The notes: generated by a model not told the origin, from the sequence alone. 64,000 bases of DNA from an uncultured Kordiimonas sp. (GCA_947500295.1 CANMRM010000001.1:434001-498000), one strand, 5' to 3'. Positions 37,174-45,368 are shown, counted from the stretch's first letter. Numbers and translations: made by a program.

Positions 37174-37404
37174 CTAAAGTCCCTCGAAAAAGTAACCCAC
37201 ATTGACGTTGAGTTTTTGGGAGAGTGTATAGAGGCGCGGGGCGCTCAGGTGGTTTTTGCCGGACTCGTATTTCTGGAATTGGGCAAGACTGACACCCAGA
37301 ACCCCGGCGATATCCACTTGGTTCAAGCCGCGCTTGAGCCGCAATACTCTTAGCCGCCCGCCCACATGGACGCTTACCGGGTGATAAGGGCCGGGGCTGG
37401 GCAT
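37174..37404 (-). CDS. XRE-type helix-turn-helix regulator
   Basis: The 76-residue protein is a single HTH domain: VGGRLRVLRLKRGLNQVDIA, GVSLAQFQKYESGKNHLSAP, then the hydrophobic end NVNVGYFFEGL. It is typical of small phage or plasmid repressors. It is a candidate for the factor that reads the 13-bp-period motifs, but this is only inference. Confidence 0.88.
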   Translation of the reverse strand: MPSPGPYHPVSVHVGGRLRVLRLKRGLNQVDIAGVLGVSLAQFQKYESGKNHLSAPRLYTLSQKLNVNVGYFFEGL

Positions 37405-37478
37405 CTTGGGTGCTCCTGATTTGTATAGATAAGCTTATGCATATTCCGGGCTTTCGCGGGTTCAATAGAAGCCACCTT

Positions 37479-37534
37479 AAAAAAAAGTCCCGCCCCCCAG
37501 AGCGTATAGTGGGGATACATGAGAGGGGCGGGAC
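37479..37534 (-). terminator. Intrinsic terminator, reverse strand
   Basis: GTCCCGCCCC (37487-37496) pairs perfectly with GGGGCGGGAC (37525-37534). On the reverse strand it is followed by a run of eight T (37486-37479). It would end transcripts coming from the small gene at 37741-37622. Confidence 0.8.
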
Positions 37535-37539
37535 CGAGG

Positions 37540-37577
37540 TTTAGGATCATCTTACGTGTGGTGGGAGTGATCCTAAA
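37540..37577. repeat. Perfect 10-bp inverted repeat TTTAGGATCA/TGATCCTAAA
   Basis: The arms are at 37540-37549 and 37568-37577 with an 18-nt loop. They lie between a strong terminator and the small gene at 37622. It may be part of the 3' untranslated region or a small structured RNA. Confidence 0.7.
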
Positions 37578-37621
37578 AATTGGGGATTTTCTTCTAAATG
37601 GAAAAAGTGCCGCTGACCGTC

Positions 37622-37741
37622 TCAGCTAACGAGCTGGCGCGTATCGGGCACCGCCCCGTTAATCCGGTATACCGCTGCGGGCGGAAATTTAAGGGTTTGA
37701 CGGTACATTTCGCTGTACCCGGCGACATATTCAGTACTCAT
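37622..37741 (-). CDS. Putative 39-residue protein
   Basis: ATG 37741 is preceded by GGAG at a good distance and opens MSTEYVAGYSEMYRQTLKFP, ending at a TGA 39 codons later. A hairpin and a strong intrinsic terminator follow. It is divergent from the HTH gene at 37906 across a very AT-rich promoter region. Length and layout suggest a real small gene of the element, but there is no homology that I recognise. The overlapping forward frame has no ribosome-binding site. Confidence 0.45.
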   Translation of the reverse strand: MSTEYVAGYSEMYRQTLKFPPAAVYRINGAVPDTRQLVS

Positions 37742-37905
37742 AACAAAGTCTCCTCACACACGATTGATTATTCAATCTAAAATTGTTATTTTCTACGTGT
37801 TTTAGAGAAGGAATAATTTTCTGTCAAGAAATTATTGCTCTTTTTGAAAAGAATACTGCTATTTTTCAACAAGATACATAAACAATAGATAACAATACAT
37901 AAAAC

Positions 37906-38559
37906 ATGGCGAATATGAAGATTTCAGGAATACAACTTTTACTTGCTCGTACACTTCTTGGATGGAATCAGGAAGAAGCGGAACGAAAAGCGGGAGTGTC
38001 GAAGACGACCATCAAGAATATTGAAAAGGGTCATAGCGACCCACAAAGCGCTACGCTTGAGAAGCTAGTGACGACCTATTCACTGGCTGGCGTGGAGTTC
38101 ACGGATGGCAATGGCGTAAGACAGCGGGAGCGCGGTATCATCGAATTACATGGCCGGGAAGGATTCAACGCCTTTCTTGATGATCTCTATGAAACGCTTC
38201 TGCATAAGGGCGGCGAAGCCTGCATTTACAATATTGATGCGAGGCACTGGCCGAAATGGGCGGGTGCGGAAAAGTGGGCGGCGCATGTGGAGCGCATGAC
38301 AGCCATCAAAGACAAGATGAAGACGAAAATACTGATCCGCGAGGGTGACAACTTCCTGCCAGCATCCAGCTATGCGGAATATCGCTGGACACCTGCGGAC
38401 GAATTTAACGAGGAAACCATATACTCGTATGGCGAGAAGTTCGCAACTTTGACTTTTAACGAAGATATGGTAAATATCACCGTTCAAAATAATAAACAGG
38501 CCAGCAGCGCTTTCCGTACGCTTTATAATCTGTACTGGGAGACTGCAAAGAAGCCGTAG
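37906..38559 (+). CDS. Helix-turn-helix regulator with C-terminal domain
   Basis: The 217-residue protein has an N-terminal XRE HTH (LLARTLLGWNQEEAERKAGV, SKTTIKNIEKGHSDPQSATL), then a conserved-looking domain of about 140 residues (GEACIYNIDARHWPKWAG...) that may sense a signal. A second possible start is ATG 37915. The upstream 160 bp is very AT-rich and holds divergent promoters. A hairpin at its 3' end overlaps the next gene's start. Confidence 0.82.
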   Translation: MANMKISGIQLLLARTLLGWNQEEAERKAGVSKTTIKNIEKGHSDPQSATLEKLVTTYSLAGVEFTDGNGVRQRERGIIELHGREGFNAFLDDLYETLLHKGGEACIYNIDARHWPKWAGAEKWAAHVERMTAIKDKMKTKILIREGDNFLPASSYAEYRWTPADEFNEETIYSYGEKFATLTFNEDMVNITVQNNKQASSAFRTLYNLYWETAKKP

Positions 38560-38580
38560 AATTTTTTGTTTGCCGTGTGG

Positions 38581-38609
38581 GGACACTTGCGAAAAGAGGT
38601 TAAGTGTCC
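38581..38609 (+). promoter_or_regulatory. Hairpin enclosing the start codon of the formyltransferase-like gene
   Basis: GGACACTT (38581-38588) pairs with AAGTGTCC (38602-38609). The loop contains AGAGG, a potential ribosome-binding site, and the GTG start (38604) lies in the right arm. ACGTTTTTAGTTTTT follows. It could act as a terminator for the HTH gene or as a translation-blocking hairpin for the next gene. Confidence 0.55.
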
Positions 38610-39500
38610 ACGTTTTTAGTTTTTGTGGGAAGCGATATTTCCACACACATTTTGTTGAATCATCTTGTCCCGGCCCTGCAATCGCGCAGCGTAACGCCGG
38701 AAATTGTGCAGGTCAGGGAACCAGCACACGCACGGCCCCGCCAGCTTGAACGTCTGGAATTTTACGAGCGCACAATGCCCGCGCAAATCCTTTATCCGTT
38801 TCTTGCACACAATCCGGGGCCGCTTAAAAGCCCGCAGCAACTTGCCGAGATACACGGCTTCACGTATCGCGCGGTTGATAAGGTCAACAGTGACAGTTTC
38901 TATTTTAATGTAGCGACCCGGCCTGACGTTATGGGCGGGCTGTCTATCCGCAGTTATCAGAAATTCGGCAAGCGGATTATTGACCACTTCAAAGCCAACG
39001 GATTCCTGTGGAACCTGCACCCCGGCGATATCCCACGATATAGGGGCGTTTTTCCGCCGTTCAGGACGCTAGAGAACGGGGAAAAGCAAAACACACTTTC
39101 ATTGCATGAGGTGGACTACGACTATGATACCGGGCCGTATATCCTGAAAGACAGTCAGCCTATCGACCCTGCCAGATCAATGTTTGAGCATTACCTAATG
39201 CTGCGGCCTGTCATGCTGGACATGGTTACGGGGGCGCTGGACGAGTACTTACAATACGGCACTGTAAAGACAATCCAGCAGACGGGGGAGCCGCGTTATT
39301 ACACTTACCCCACGCAGCAGGAGCTTGATAAGGCGGAAGCACGGGCTATCCATCTTGCCCCGCACCCGAAAGCCATTATTGACTTCTATGTACGGACATT
39401 CGGAAATGGGCATGGTTCGACATTGCGCACAGCCTTGGAGCGAGCGAGCGCAGAGTTTGAAAACCAGCAAGCTATTACGCCGGGACCGGAGCCATCTTAA
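38604..39500 (+). CDS. Orphan formyltransferase-fold protein
   Basis: The 298-residue protein from GTG 38604 has a Rossmann-like start (STFLVFVGSDISTHILLNHL) and the formyltransferase catalytic pattern: Asn and His in LWNLHPGDIPRYRGVFPPFR, Asp in VDYDYDTGPYIL. It lacks the C-terminal tRNA-binding domain of Fmt. It probably transfers a one-carbon unit from a folate to an unknown acceptor, such as a sugar nucleotide, amine or peptide. Its presence in a mobile element is unusual. Confidence 0.8.
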   Translation: MSTFLVFVGSDISTHILLNHLVPALQSRSVTPEIVQVREPAHARPRQLERLEFYERTMPAQILYPFLAHNPGPLKSPQQLAEIHGFTYRAVDKVNSDSFYFNVATRPDVMGGLSIRSYQKFGKRIIDHFKANGFLWNLHPGDIPRYRGVFPPFRTLENGEKQNTLSLHEVDYDYDTGPYILKDSQPIDPARSMFEHYLMLRPVMLDMVTGALDEYLQYGTVKTIQQTGEPRYYTYPTQQELDKAEARAIHLAPHPKAIIDFYVRTFGNGHGSTLRTALERASAEFENQQAITPGPEPS

Positions 39501-39869
39501 TTCAAAGTCCCGTTCATAGACACACAAGACCGAATGGTCATTCAGCCCTTAAGGGTAGCATAGGCATGAGGGGTTTGATCTTGTTTCAAACGACAGATAC
39601 TTTCATTTGTTAAGAGATATTGGAGCGCGCGATATGGATGAGGAAACAGCAAGGAAAATCTTGGGTAAAAGGATTAAGAGCGACAACGGATTGTTTGATG
39701 GCGTGCAATATCTTGCGTGGAGCGTTGGGCACAAAGAGATTGTGTTGGATGATAGATTTACCGTTGACGAGCTAGAAGCAATTGTCTGGTGGGTTCGTAA
39801 CCACAACACCGAAAACCCTAGTTAAAACGCAGGCGTATATACTGCTCAACACTTGGAGCCATCTTAATT
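39488..39869. repeat. 15-bp direct repeat flanking a small gene
   Basis: GGAGCCATCTTAATT occurs at 39488-39502 (the last codons and stop of the formyltransferase-like gene) and again at 39855-39869. The 367-bp unit between them contains the complete small gene at 39634. This pattern fits a recombination or duplication event that brought in the small gene. Confidence 0.75.
39634..39825 (+). CDS. Small conserved-looking hypothetical protein
   Basis: The 63-residue protein from ATG 39634, preceded by GGAG, reads MDEETARKILGKRIKSDNGL and ends LEAIVWWVRNHNTENPS. This layout (helical start, YLAW centre, DELEAIVWW end) is familiar from many small uncharacterised proteobacterial proteins found near mobile DNA. 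The function is unknown. Confidence 0.7.
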   Translation: MDEETARKILGKRIKSDNGLFDGVQYLAWSVGHKEIVLDDRFTVDELEAIVWWVRNHNTENPS

Positions 39870-40160
39870 TAGATCACAGCGGGCAGGTATCGCTTTGAAG
39901 TTTCATGACCCGGTACGCGGTGGTGCAGAACTGCGTCAACGTATGCCGATGTGAGTGTGAAGTATGGATTTTCCGGCATACGCAAGCTGTGCGCGTATTA
40001 CATACGCGCGGCTTGTTCGTTCGCTGCGCTCTCTCTAGGGGGGATGCTGCGCTCCCCCCGTTTCACCCCCCAAGCGATTGACGCACCAGCCGGGATCGAC
40101 CCGGCCATGCGCCAGCAGAACGTAGCGCCGTTCAATCACTAGTTAGGCGCAGAGATGGCT
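39826..40160. other. Non-coding region with several inverted repeats
   Basis: About 330 bp lies between convergent genes without a convincing gene. It holds GTATGCCG/CGGCATAC (39941-39948 and 39974-39981), GCGCGTAT/ATACGCGC (39991-39998 and 40002-40009, extended by AAGC/GCTT) and GGGGGG/CCCCCC around 40035-40060. A cluster of nested repeats like this could be a transfer origin, a bidirectional terminator or a decayed insertion site. I could not identify a nick motif. Confidence 0.5.
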
Positions 40161-43100
40161 TCACCATTCAAATTTTTCGTCTCTGTCTCTGTCCCATTCG
40201 GCTTCACGTTCGCGTTCTTGTGCAACCACACCAACGTAGACTGGTAGTTTCGCCGAAGCCCACTCCACGACTTTTGTATTTTTCTTCTTCAATAGTTCTT
40301 CGAGTAGCGGTATGCGCTGCTGCATTATGTCAGCTTTTGATCCACTCCAGCCCATAGGAGCGAAACGATCCAAAAAGATATCAAGAACAGCTACAGGGTT
40401 TGGTGCTAATTGTATCAGCTTGCTCGCGGCTGTGGTCCATTGAGCAGGCGTGTCTTGGCCTGCCTGAATGAAATACCTAATTGCTTCTGCCAACTTTGGA
40501 AACCTAGCCTCTGGATCAACTTGAGCCCATTCCAGCAGTGTAATATCGGATATATTGTCAAGTGGATCATCTCTATCTTCTCTTAAGTCACTAAATATAC
40601 CGCGCAGGCCAAAATACCCATTATCAGACTGCCCCACAAAAACGTCCAACAACACTATTGGGTGGGTAAGGGAAATTGCACTCATAAATCTCTTGAACTT
40701 CCCCGCGTAAACGTGATGTTCTTTGATGGCCATCAGGAATTTTTCACATACGGATCTGGCAACTGGTTCACTGTTCGTTTCTTTCAAACAGGCTTTTGCG
40801 ATTTCTCCCAACTCGTAGTCTTCTTGTTCAGATCGATCCTCAAAGCTGAGTTTTGATAGCAGCATTCGGCCAATAGCTTTCTGCGCATCATTGGCTGGTT
40901 TTTGCTTTGAACTCAGCCCGTGAAGGAACATGCTGAAAATATCAAGCGCGGTTCCCAAGCCATCTTTTTTGTCAGATAACAATTTAAGAATTATTGCAAG
41001 GTCACCGTCTGGTATCTGTCCGGTTACGCCTCCAAACGCCAAATTTCGGAACGAATAAACAGGGATTGTTTCAATCTTAAGCGCACGCTTTAAACGCTCT
41101 ATTCCTCGCGCCGTGAGCCCAGCGTTGATTTGTAAATATACAAATGTATCGTGCAGCCTTTCGTCATCTAGCGCTGTGTCTAAGAAGTTTTCCGCCGCCT
41201 CAATATCGATAGTTGCTATGGAGCTTATAAAGCCTCCCAACAATCCGGTGTTGTTGCCTGAATGAAGGTCGTCATAAGTAGCTTCAACGATCACATCCCA
41301 CAGTTGGGCTGGAGATGTGCAGCCTTCCGCCAAACCCTTTCCTAAAGACCATACTTTGTTAGCTTTGGAAGCAAGAATTTCAGGAAGGAGAGCGTTTAAA
41401 TCATCAGGTGATTTTGCCAGTTTTTCACCAAGGTCGACGCAGATTTCCATTATCTTTTGCCGTGCCTCAACAGGCTTATTTTCTTCGTCTTCATCAAGGT
41501 CGGCAATGTCCAGAACTCCCCATTCCTTAGTCAGGGCATAACTCCGCACCATATCAGAGAGTTTCTTGGGAGCCAGTCTTTCTGCCAGCTTTTGAAGCTT
41601 CTGCAATTCTTCGGCAGGCATGTTTTCCCGCCGAGCTTTGATAGCTGATCGCACACCAACCCAACCAAGTGGCCAACCTTCATCAAGAGACAATGCGCCT
41701 GCTACTGCGATAGTTTTATCAAGCAAAAGGGGGTGACGACTTAACCACCTAATTTTGGCAGCAAAACGTTTTTGTACTTCTTGTGAATACGGACGGTTAC
41801 CTGCACCAAACTCTGTGACAATATCAAGCACAGCATTGAACCAATCTGAAATATCATCGCTGTTTTCTGGGTGCAGTCCGTAGTCCCTTGGTCTGGCTCC
41901 AAATTCGAAACCGTAATGTGAGGTAAAATGCTCTGTTTGCAACATAGCGCCTAGCGCCGACAGCCCTAGTTCATGATCCAACGGATCATTACTTTCCAGC
42001 AGTTTCCTGATGACGGCTACCCGTTGTGCTGGGCTTGCGTGTGTTCCTGAAAGGTAAATATAAAAAAGCGATTTCGTAACTTCACGTGCATTATGAGTAT
42101 TATTGCCAGCTACTTCTTCATGATGCCCAAAGCGGACTAACAAGCTGACACTTCTTTCGAACAAATCTGCTTCATATGCGAGTGACCGCAATATGCCGAT
42201 AATTACTGCGCGGTTGGTGTTCTCTGTAGTGAAAAAATCACTATCTGAATTCGCCGCTTTTTCCAAATAAGACAGAGTTAATTCAGGATCGATGGGCGCG
42301 ACATTGCCCAACAGAGCCTCGCCAAGCTTGTTGAGATTGCCGACCTTCCCCAAAAGGCCATCCACAGATAACCAGTTTTGTACCAGTTTCTTTGCGTGTT
42401 CGGTATCGTGCAAAAAGCCTATTCGCCGAGAAAATGACTTTAGAAGTCGGGGTGATCCGCCATTGATGATGTTTTCTTCAATGATTTGAAAAGGAACATC
42501 CTCAAGTGCAACCTTGGCAAGATGATGTGCTAACGCATGGGGCAATACTGCACGCCACTTGCTTCTTTTTTGTACTAGTTGTCGCCGAAAAAGCTCGGCT
42601 GAATGCCGATAGAGTTGATGCGCGGTTTGCCCAACAAGGTTTGCCAGCAGAGGAAGTTCTGCATCTTCTCCATTAAGAGTCTCACCATCGTAAGAATAGA
42701 CCAGAGAGCACGCTTTAGCTGCATCAAGCAGGTTAATGTCGATACTCTTGTTCTGATGGAATAGGCGGTCAAATAACTCAGAATCTCGCATGTTTGCCAA
42801 AGATTCGCCATTCTCCGCTGTATTGGCGAGGGCAAAGGCAATCCTTGCATTTCCATCTGAGAATTCAGCTATTTTACGCCGATCAGGGCCTGACAATGCA
42901 GGAAAGCGTACTTCAAGGATTTTTTGGATCAAATCTTCGGTAACGGCCTCCAACTTGAAAACATCTGTATATTCAGGCTCATCGTCCTGAATGTCATACT
43001 CAATAGTGAGTAAACTCACTAAACCACTGGATTGATTGATCCGAGCAACCAGTTTTTTATGAAGCTCGATACCACAGTTATCGATGATGAGAACCGCCCG

Positions 43101-43982
43101 TTGTCCTCTGATGATTAACCCCGACAGAAGGTCTTGTGGCACCGGATCGGGGCTATCCGATATGTCTGTGTATATTGCCGTTGTTGGCTCAAGCGCGCCT
43201 TCTCCCACCCTGTTATCAAAAAGCGCTTGAGCAAGCCTTGTTTTGCCAACCCCTGAGAGACCGACAAGCCTCACTATTCCCTTGGGTTCGGCGAGGATTG
43301 CTCTTATCGTATTGATACCATCTGTAGTACCAAGGCTATTATCTTCTGAAATCCGGGCGCGCAACAAGCGTACTTTGTCATCTGCAAAGTACTCAGCGTC
43401 AGTGGATGTTGGCGAACTTGACCAGTCATCAAAAGGGCGCCAGTGGGAAATCGTGTTTCCTGTTTTTTTTAAAACCCAAGTAACAAGACCGGGATGCTGA
43501 TTTGTCCAAGTTGCCAATCGTCTTTGATCGTAAAAATCAACATGTAGGCTCTCGGCTGATTCCACACCTACCAGCGCCTCCACCATTGCATTTTGCCTGT
43601 TGGTTAGTGCCGTGTCGCTTAGAGAGCTTTTGGAGCTTGCAATAATGTATGCGCCGTTTTTTTCACCCAGCTCTCTTATGCTTGCAAGTAATTTACCCTT
43701 TGGAGCCATTTCCTTCAAAATGGCAGCGCGGTTCATGTCTGTCGCTTTGACCTGAATTCCCGTAGATGGTCTTGGGACATAGCCGGAAATTACAGCAGTC
43801 TCATCAAGTTCAACTCTAACATCAATGCCGCCATCAGGAGCATTTTGGTGGCCGCCCCATGTTACCCCCGCCGTTGATTGACTAACATTATGCACTTCCA
43901 GTTCACAAAGATGCGCTAGCAGTGTTCGCAGGTCCGCATCATTAAGACGGGCTATGTGATCAGGACTGACTTCAAATATCAT
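40161..43982 (-). CDS. STAND-type NTPase with N-terminal PD-(D/E)XK nuclease (Avs-like defence protein)
   Basis: The 1273-residue protein starts at ATG 43982. Residues 15-165 hold a restriction-endonuclease-like fold (NAPDGGID at 47-54, IQVKAT at 76-81, the D...QxK pattern). Residues 205-500 hold a STAND NTPase with Walker A GLSGVGKT (241-248) and Walker B AVLIID (296-301). The remaining 750 residues are helical repeats suited to ligand sensing. This is the layout of antiviral STAND effectors. It lies 8 nt after brnA and is AT-rich. Confidence 0.8.
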   Translation of the reverse strand: MIFEVSPDHIARLNDADLRTLLAHLCELEVHNVSQSTAGVTWGGHQNAPDGGIDVRVELDETAVISGYVPRPSTGIQVKATDMNRAAILKEMAPKGKLLASIRELGEKNGAYIIASSKSSLSDTALTNRQNAMVEALVGVESAESLHVDFYDQRRLATWTNQHPGLVTWVLKKTGNTISHWRPFDDWSSSPTSTDAEYFADDKVRLLRARISEDNSLGTTDGINTIRAILAEPKGIVRLVGLSGVGKTRLAQALFDNRVGEGALEPTTAIYTDISDSPDPVPQDLLSGLIIRGQRAVLIIDNCGIELHKKLVARINQSSGLVSLLTIEYDIQDDEPEYTDVFKLEAVTEDLIQKILEVRFPALSGPDRRKIAEFSDGNARIAFALANTAENGESLANMRDSELFDRLFHQNKSIDINLLDAAKACSLVYSYDGETLNGEDAELPLLANLVGQTAHQLYRHSAELFRRQLVQKRSKWRAVLPHALAHHLAKVALEDVPFQIIEENIINGGSPRLLKSFSRRIGFLHDTEHAKKLVQNWLSVDGLLGKVGNLNKLGEALLGNVAPIDPELTLSYLEKAANSDSDFFTTENTNRAVIIGILRSLAYEADLFERSVSLLVRFGHHEEVAGNNTHNAREVTKSLFYIYLSGTHASPAQRVAVIRKLLESNDPLDHELGLSALGAMLQTEHFTSHYGFEFGARPRDYGLHPENSDDISDWFNAVLDIVTEFGAGNRPYSQEVQKRFAAKIRWLSRHPLLLDKTIAVAGALSLDEGWPLGWVGVRSAIKARRENMPAEELQKLQKLAERLAPKKLSDMVRSYALTKEWGVLDIADLDEDEENKPVEARQKIMEICVDLGEKLAKSPDDLNALLPEILASKANKVWSLGKGLAEGCTSPAQLWDVIVEATYDDLHSGNNTGLLGGFISSIATIDIEAAENFLDTALDDERLHDTFVYLQINAGLTARGIERLKRALKIETIPVYSFRNLAFGGVTGQIPDGDLAIILKLLSDKKDGLGTALDIFSMFLHGLSSKQKPANDAQKAIGRMLLSKLSFEDRSEQEDYELGEIAKACLKETNSEPVARSVCEKFLMAIKEHHVYAGKFKRFMSAISLTHPIVLLDVFVGQSDNGYFGLRGIFSDLREDRDDPLDNISDITLLEWAQVDPEARFPKLAEAIRYFIQAGQDTPAQWTTAASKLIQLAPNPVAVLDIFLDRFAPMGWSGSKADIMQQRIPLLEELLKKKNTKVVEWASAKLPVYVGVVAQEREREAEWDRDRDEKFEW

Positions 43983-43990
43983 TATCTGAC

Positions 43991-44254
43991 TTATTGATCG
44001 GGCGTTTTCGTGTGGACGTATGCCTTGAGAATAGCATTCATATGGCTTTGATAGCCTTTGCCTTGGTTCTTGAACCACTCGATAACATCTTCATCAAGCC
44101 GCAAGGTCAGCTTTTTCTTGGAGGAGGGCATGGCAAGCTTGGCATTCTCCCAAAACCTCTTATCCAGTTTTGGAATATCGCTGTAATCAATCTCGCTGTC
44201 CGGCATTGCTGCCAGTTCATCAAGGCTCATTTCTTTATCATAGCGCTTCTTCAT
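43991..44254 (-). CDS. brnA: BrnA-family antitoxin
   Basis: The 87-residue protein from ATG 44254 has the BrnA C-terminal ribbon-helix-helix KKKLTLRLDEDVIEWFKNQG followed by GYQSHMNAILKAYV. It neutralises BrnT and represses their shared promoter in known systems. It overlaps brnT by 17 nt and is followed 8 nt later by the STAND nuclease gene on the same strand. Confidence 0.93.
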   Translation of the reverse strand: MKKRYDKEMSLDELAAMPDSEIDYSDIPKLDKRFWENAKLAMPSSKKKLTLRLDEDVIEWFKNQGKGYQSHMNAILKAYVHTKTPDQ

Positions 44255-44507
44255 ATCGTTTCCTTTCTGCCCGGTTTGCACGCCGCGCTGAAATAATGCG
44301 GGTCTTGCCCTTGCGGTCAGTATGCACAACCGCCAGTACAACAATGCCATCTATTGCGCCTATACTGACTTTCCGCACTTCTCCGTAATCGGTGCGGTCA
44401 TCAAGAGCAGTCAGAACAGGGCCATCAAATATGCGGCAGGCTGTTTTGAAGCCGATACCGTGTTTTTCGATATTCAGCCTGTTCTTTTTCTTATCCCATT
44501 CATACAC
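44238..44507 (-). CDS. brnT: BrnT-family ribonuclease toxin
   Basis: The 89-residue protein from GTG 44507 reads YEWDKKKNRLNIEKHGIGF and later DRTDYGEVRKVSIGAIDG, IISARRANRAERKRYEE, the BrnT signature (RelE-like fold). The longer frame upstream does not match the family. The region just before the start contains the symmetric ACAATTGT, a possible operator for the BrnTA complex. Confidence 0.93.
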   Translation of the reverse strand: MYEWDKKKNRLNIEKHGIGFKTACRIFDGPVLTALDDRTDYGEVRKVSIGAIDGIVVLAVVHTDRKGKTRIISARRANRAERKRYEEAL

Positions 44508-44679
44508 TACAATTGTACCTACATTTGTCGGGCATTGCAAGAAATATGACCCGTCAAAACCGCCCGGAAGAATCAAGCCATACACCAGCTAATACTATTT
44601 TCCCTCGCGTGAAAAGTGTGTTGCTCGCTTTTATTTGTTCGCTGTATGTTCTTATTCGGGGGTGTGTGGAGAATTGGCG

Positions 44680-45315
44680 ATGTGTGGACGAATGAGCTTG
44701 ACGGAAAGCCCTAGCTGGAAACAACTTTTTGAATATTACGATGCCATCAATACGCGGGTCAGGCCAGAGCCGTTAAAGCCACGCGCCAACATTTCCCCCG
44801 GTACAGACGTACCCATTATAGCGGAGCGTTACGACCAGCGCCGCGCCACCAATGCAAAATGGGGATTAGTGCCGCGCTTTGCCAAATCCATCGGCACCTT
44901 CAAGACCTTCAATGCGCAGCTAGAGGGCTTGAGAGCATTAAGCCCACCCGCTTCCTACCGGGGGCCGCTGAAAGACTGTATGCGCTGCTTGATGCCGATG
45001 AATGCCTATTATGAATGGAAGGATGGAAAGCCCTATAGTTTTGCCCTCACAGATCATGAGTTATTCGCGGCGGCTGGTCTATGGGAATGGAACGCGGAAT
45101 TAAACGTACTGTCCTGCACCATGATTACCTGCGAGGCCAATGACACTGTAGCGCCGTATCATGACCGTATGCCTGCATTGCTTACGACCAATGAACAGCG
45201 GGCGCACTGGCTTTCAAGGGATGTGTCCAGCCAAGAGGCATTGGCGAAGATCGGACCCTATGAAGGGGATGGCATGCGTATCAATCTGGCGCAGCTTGTT
45301 GAACCGAACGCTTGA
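44680..45315 (+). CDS. SRAP/HMCES-family abasic-site DNA-protein crosslink enzyme
   Basis: The 211-residue protein from ATG 44680 starts MCGRMSL, placing the catalytic Cys at position 2 after Met removal. It retains the SRAP segments PRANISPG, AKWGLVPRF, NAQLEGLR, RCLMPMNAYYEWK and the active-site His in APYHDRMPALL. It shields abasic sites in single-stranded DNA by covalent crosslinking. This would be useful during transfer, when the element enters as single strand. It is divergent from brnT. Confidence 0.92.
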   Translation: MCGRMSLTESPSWKQLFEYYDAINTRVRPEPLKPRANISPGTDVPIIAERYDQRRATNAKWGLVPRFAKSIGTFKTFNAQLEGLRALSPPASYRGPLKDCMRCLMPMNAYYEWKDGKPYSFALTDHELFAAAGLWEWNAELNVLSCTMITCEANDTVAPYHDRMPALLTTNEQRAHWLSRDVSSQEALAKIGPYEGDGMRINLAQLVEPNA

Positions 45316-45368
45316 TTTTGTGCGTCTGTTTGTCCGAGAATACAGCGACAAACAAAACCGGATGGAAA

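Noticed and set aside
37598-37780. Forward 60-codon frame
   Set aside because: No ribosome-binding site; the reverse-strand 39-codon frame has one and is followed by a terminator.
39951-40142. Forward 63-codon frame
   Set aside because: It lies in the inverted-repeat region and has no ribosome-binding site or plausible protein character.
39844-40149. Integron-like attC: GCTCAAC at 39844 and GTTAGGC at 40143
   Set aside because: The two core sites are 300 bp apart, far longer than known attC sites, and no integrase or cassette array is present.
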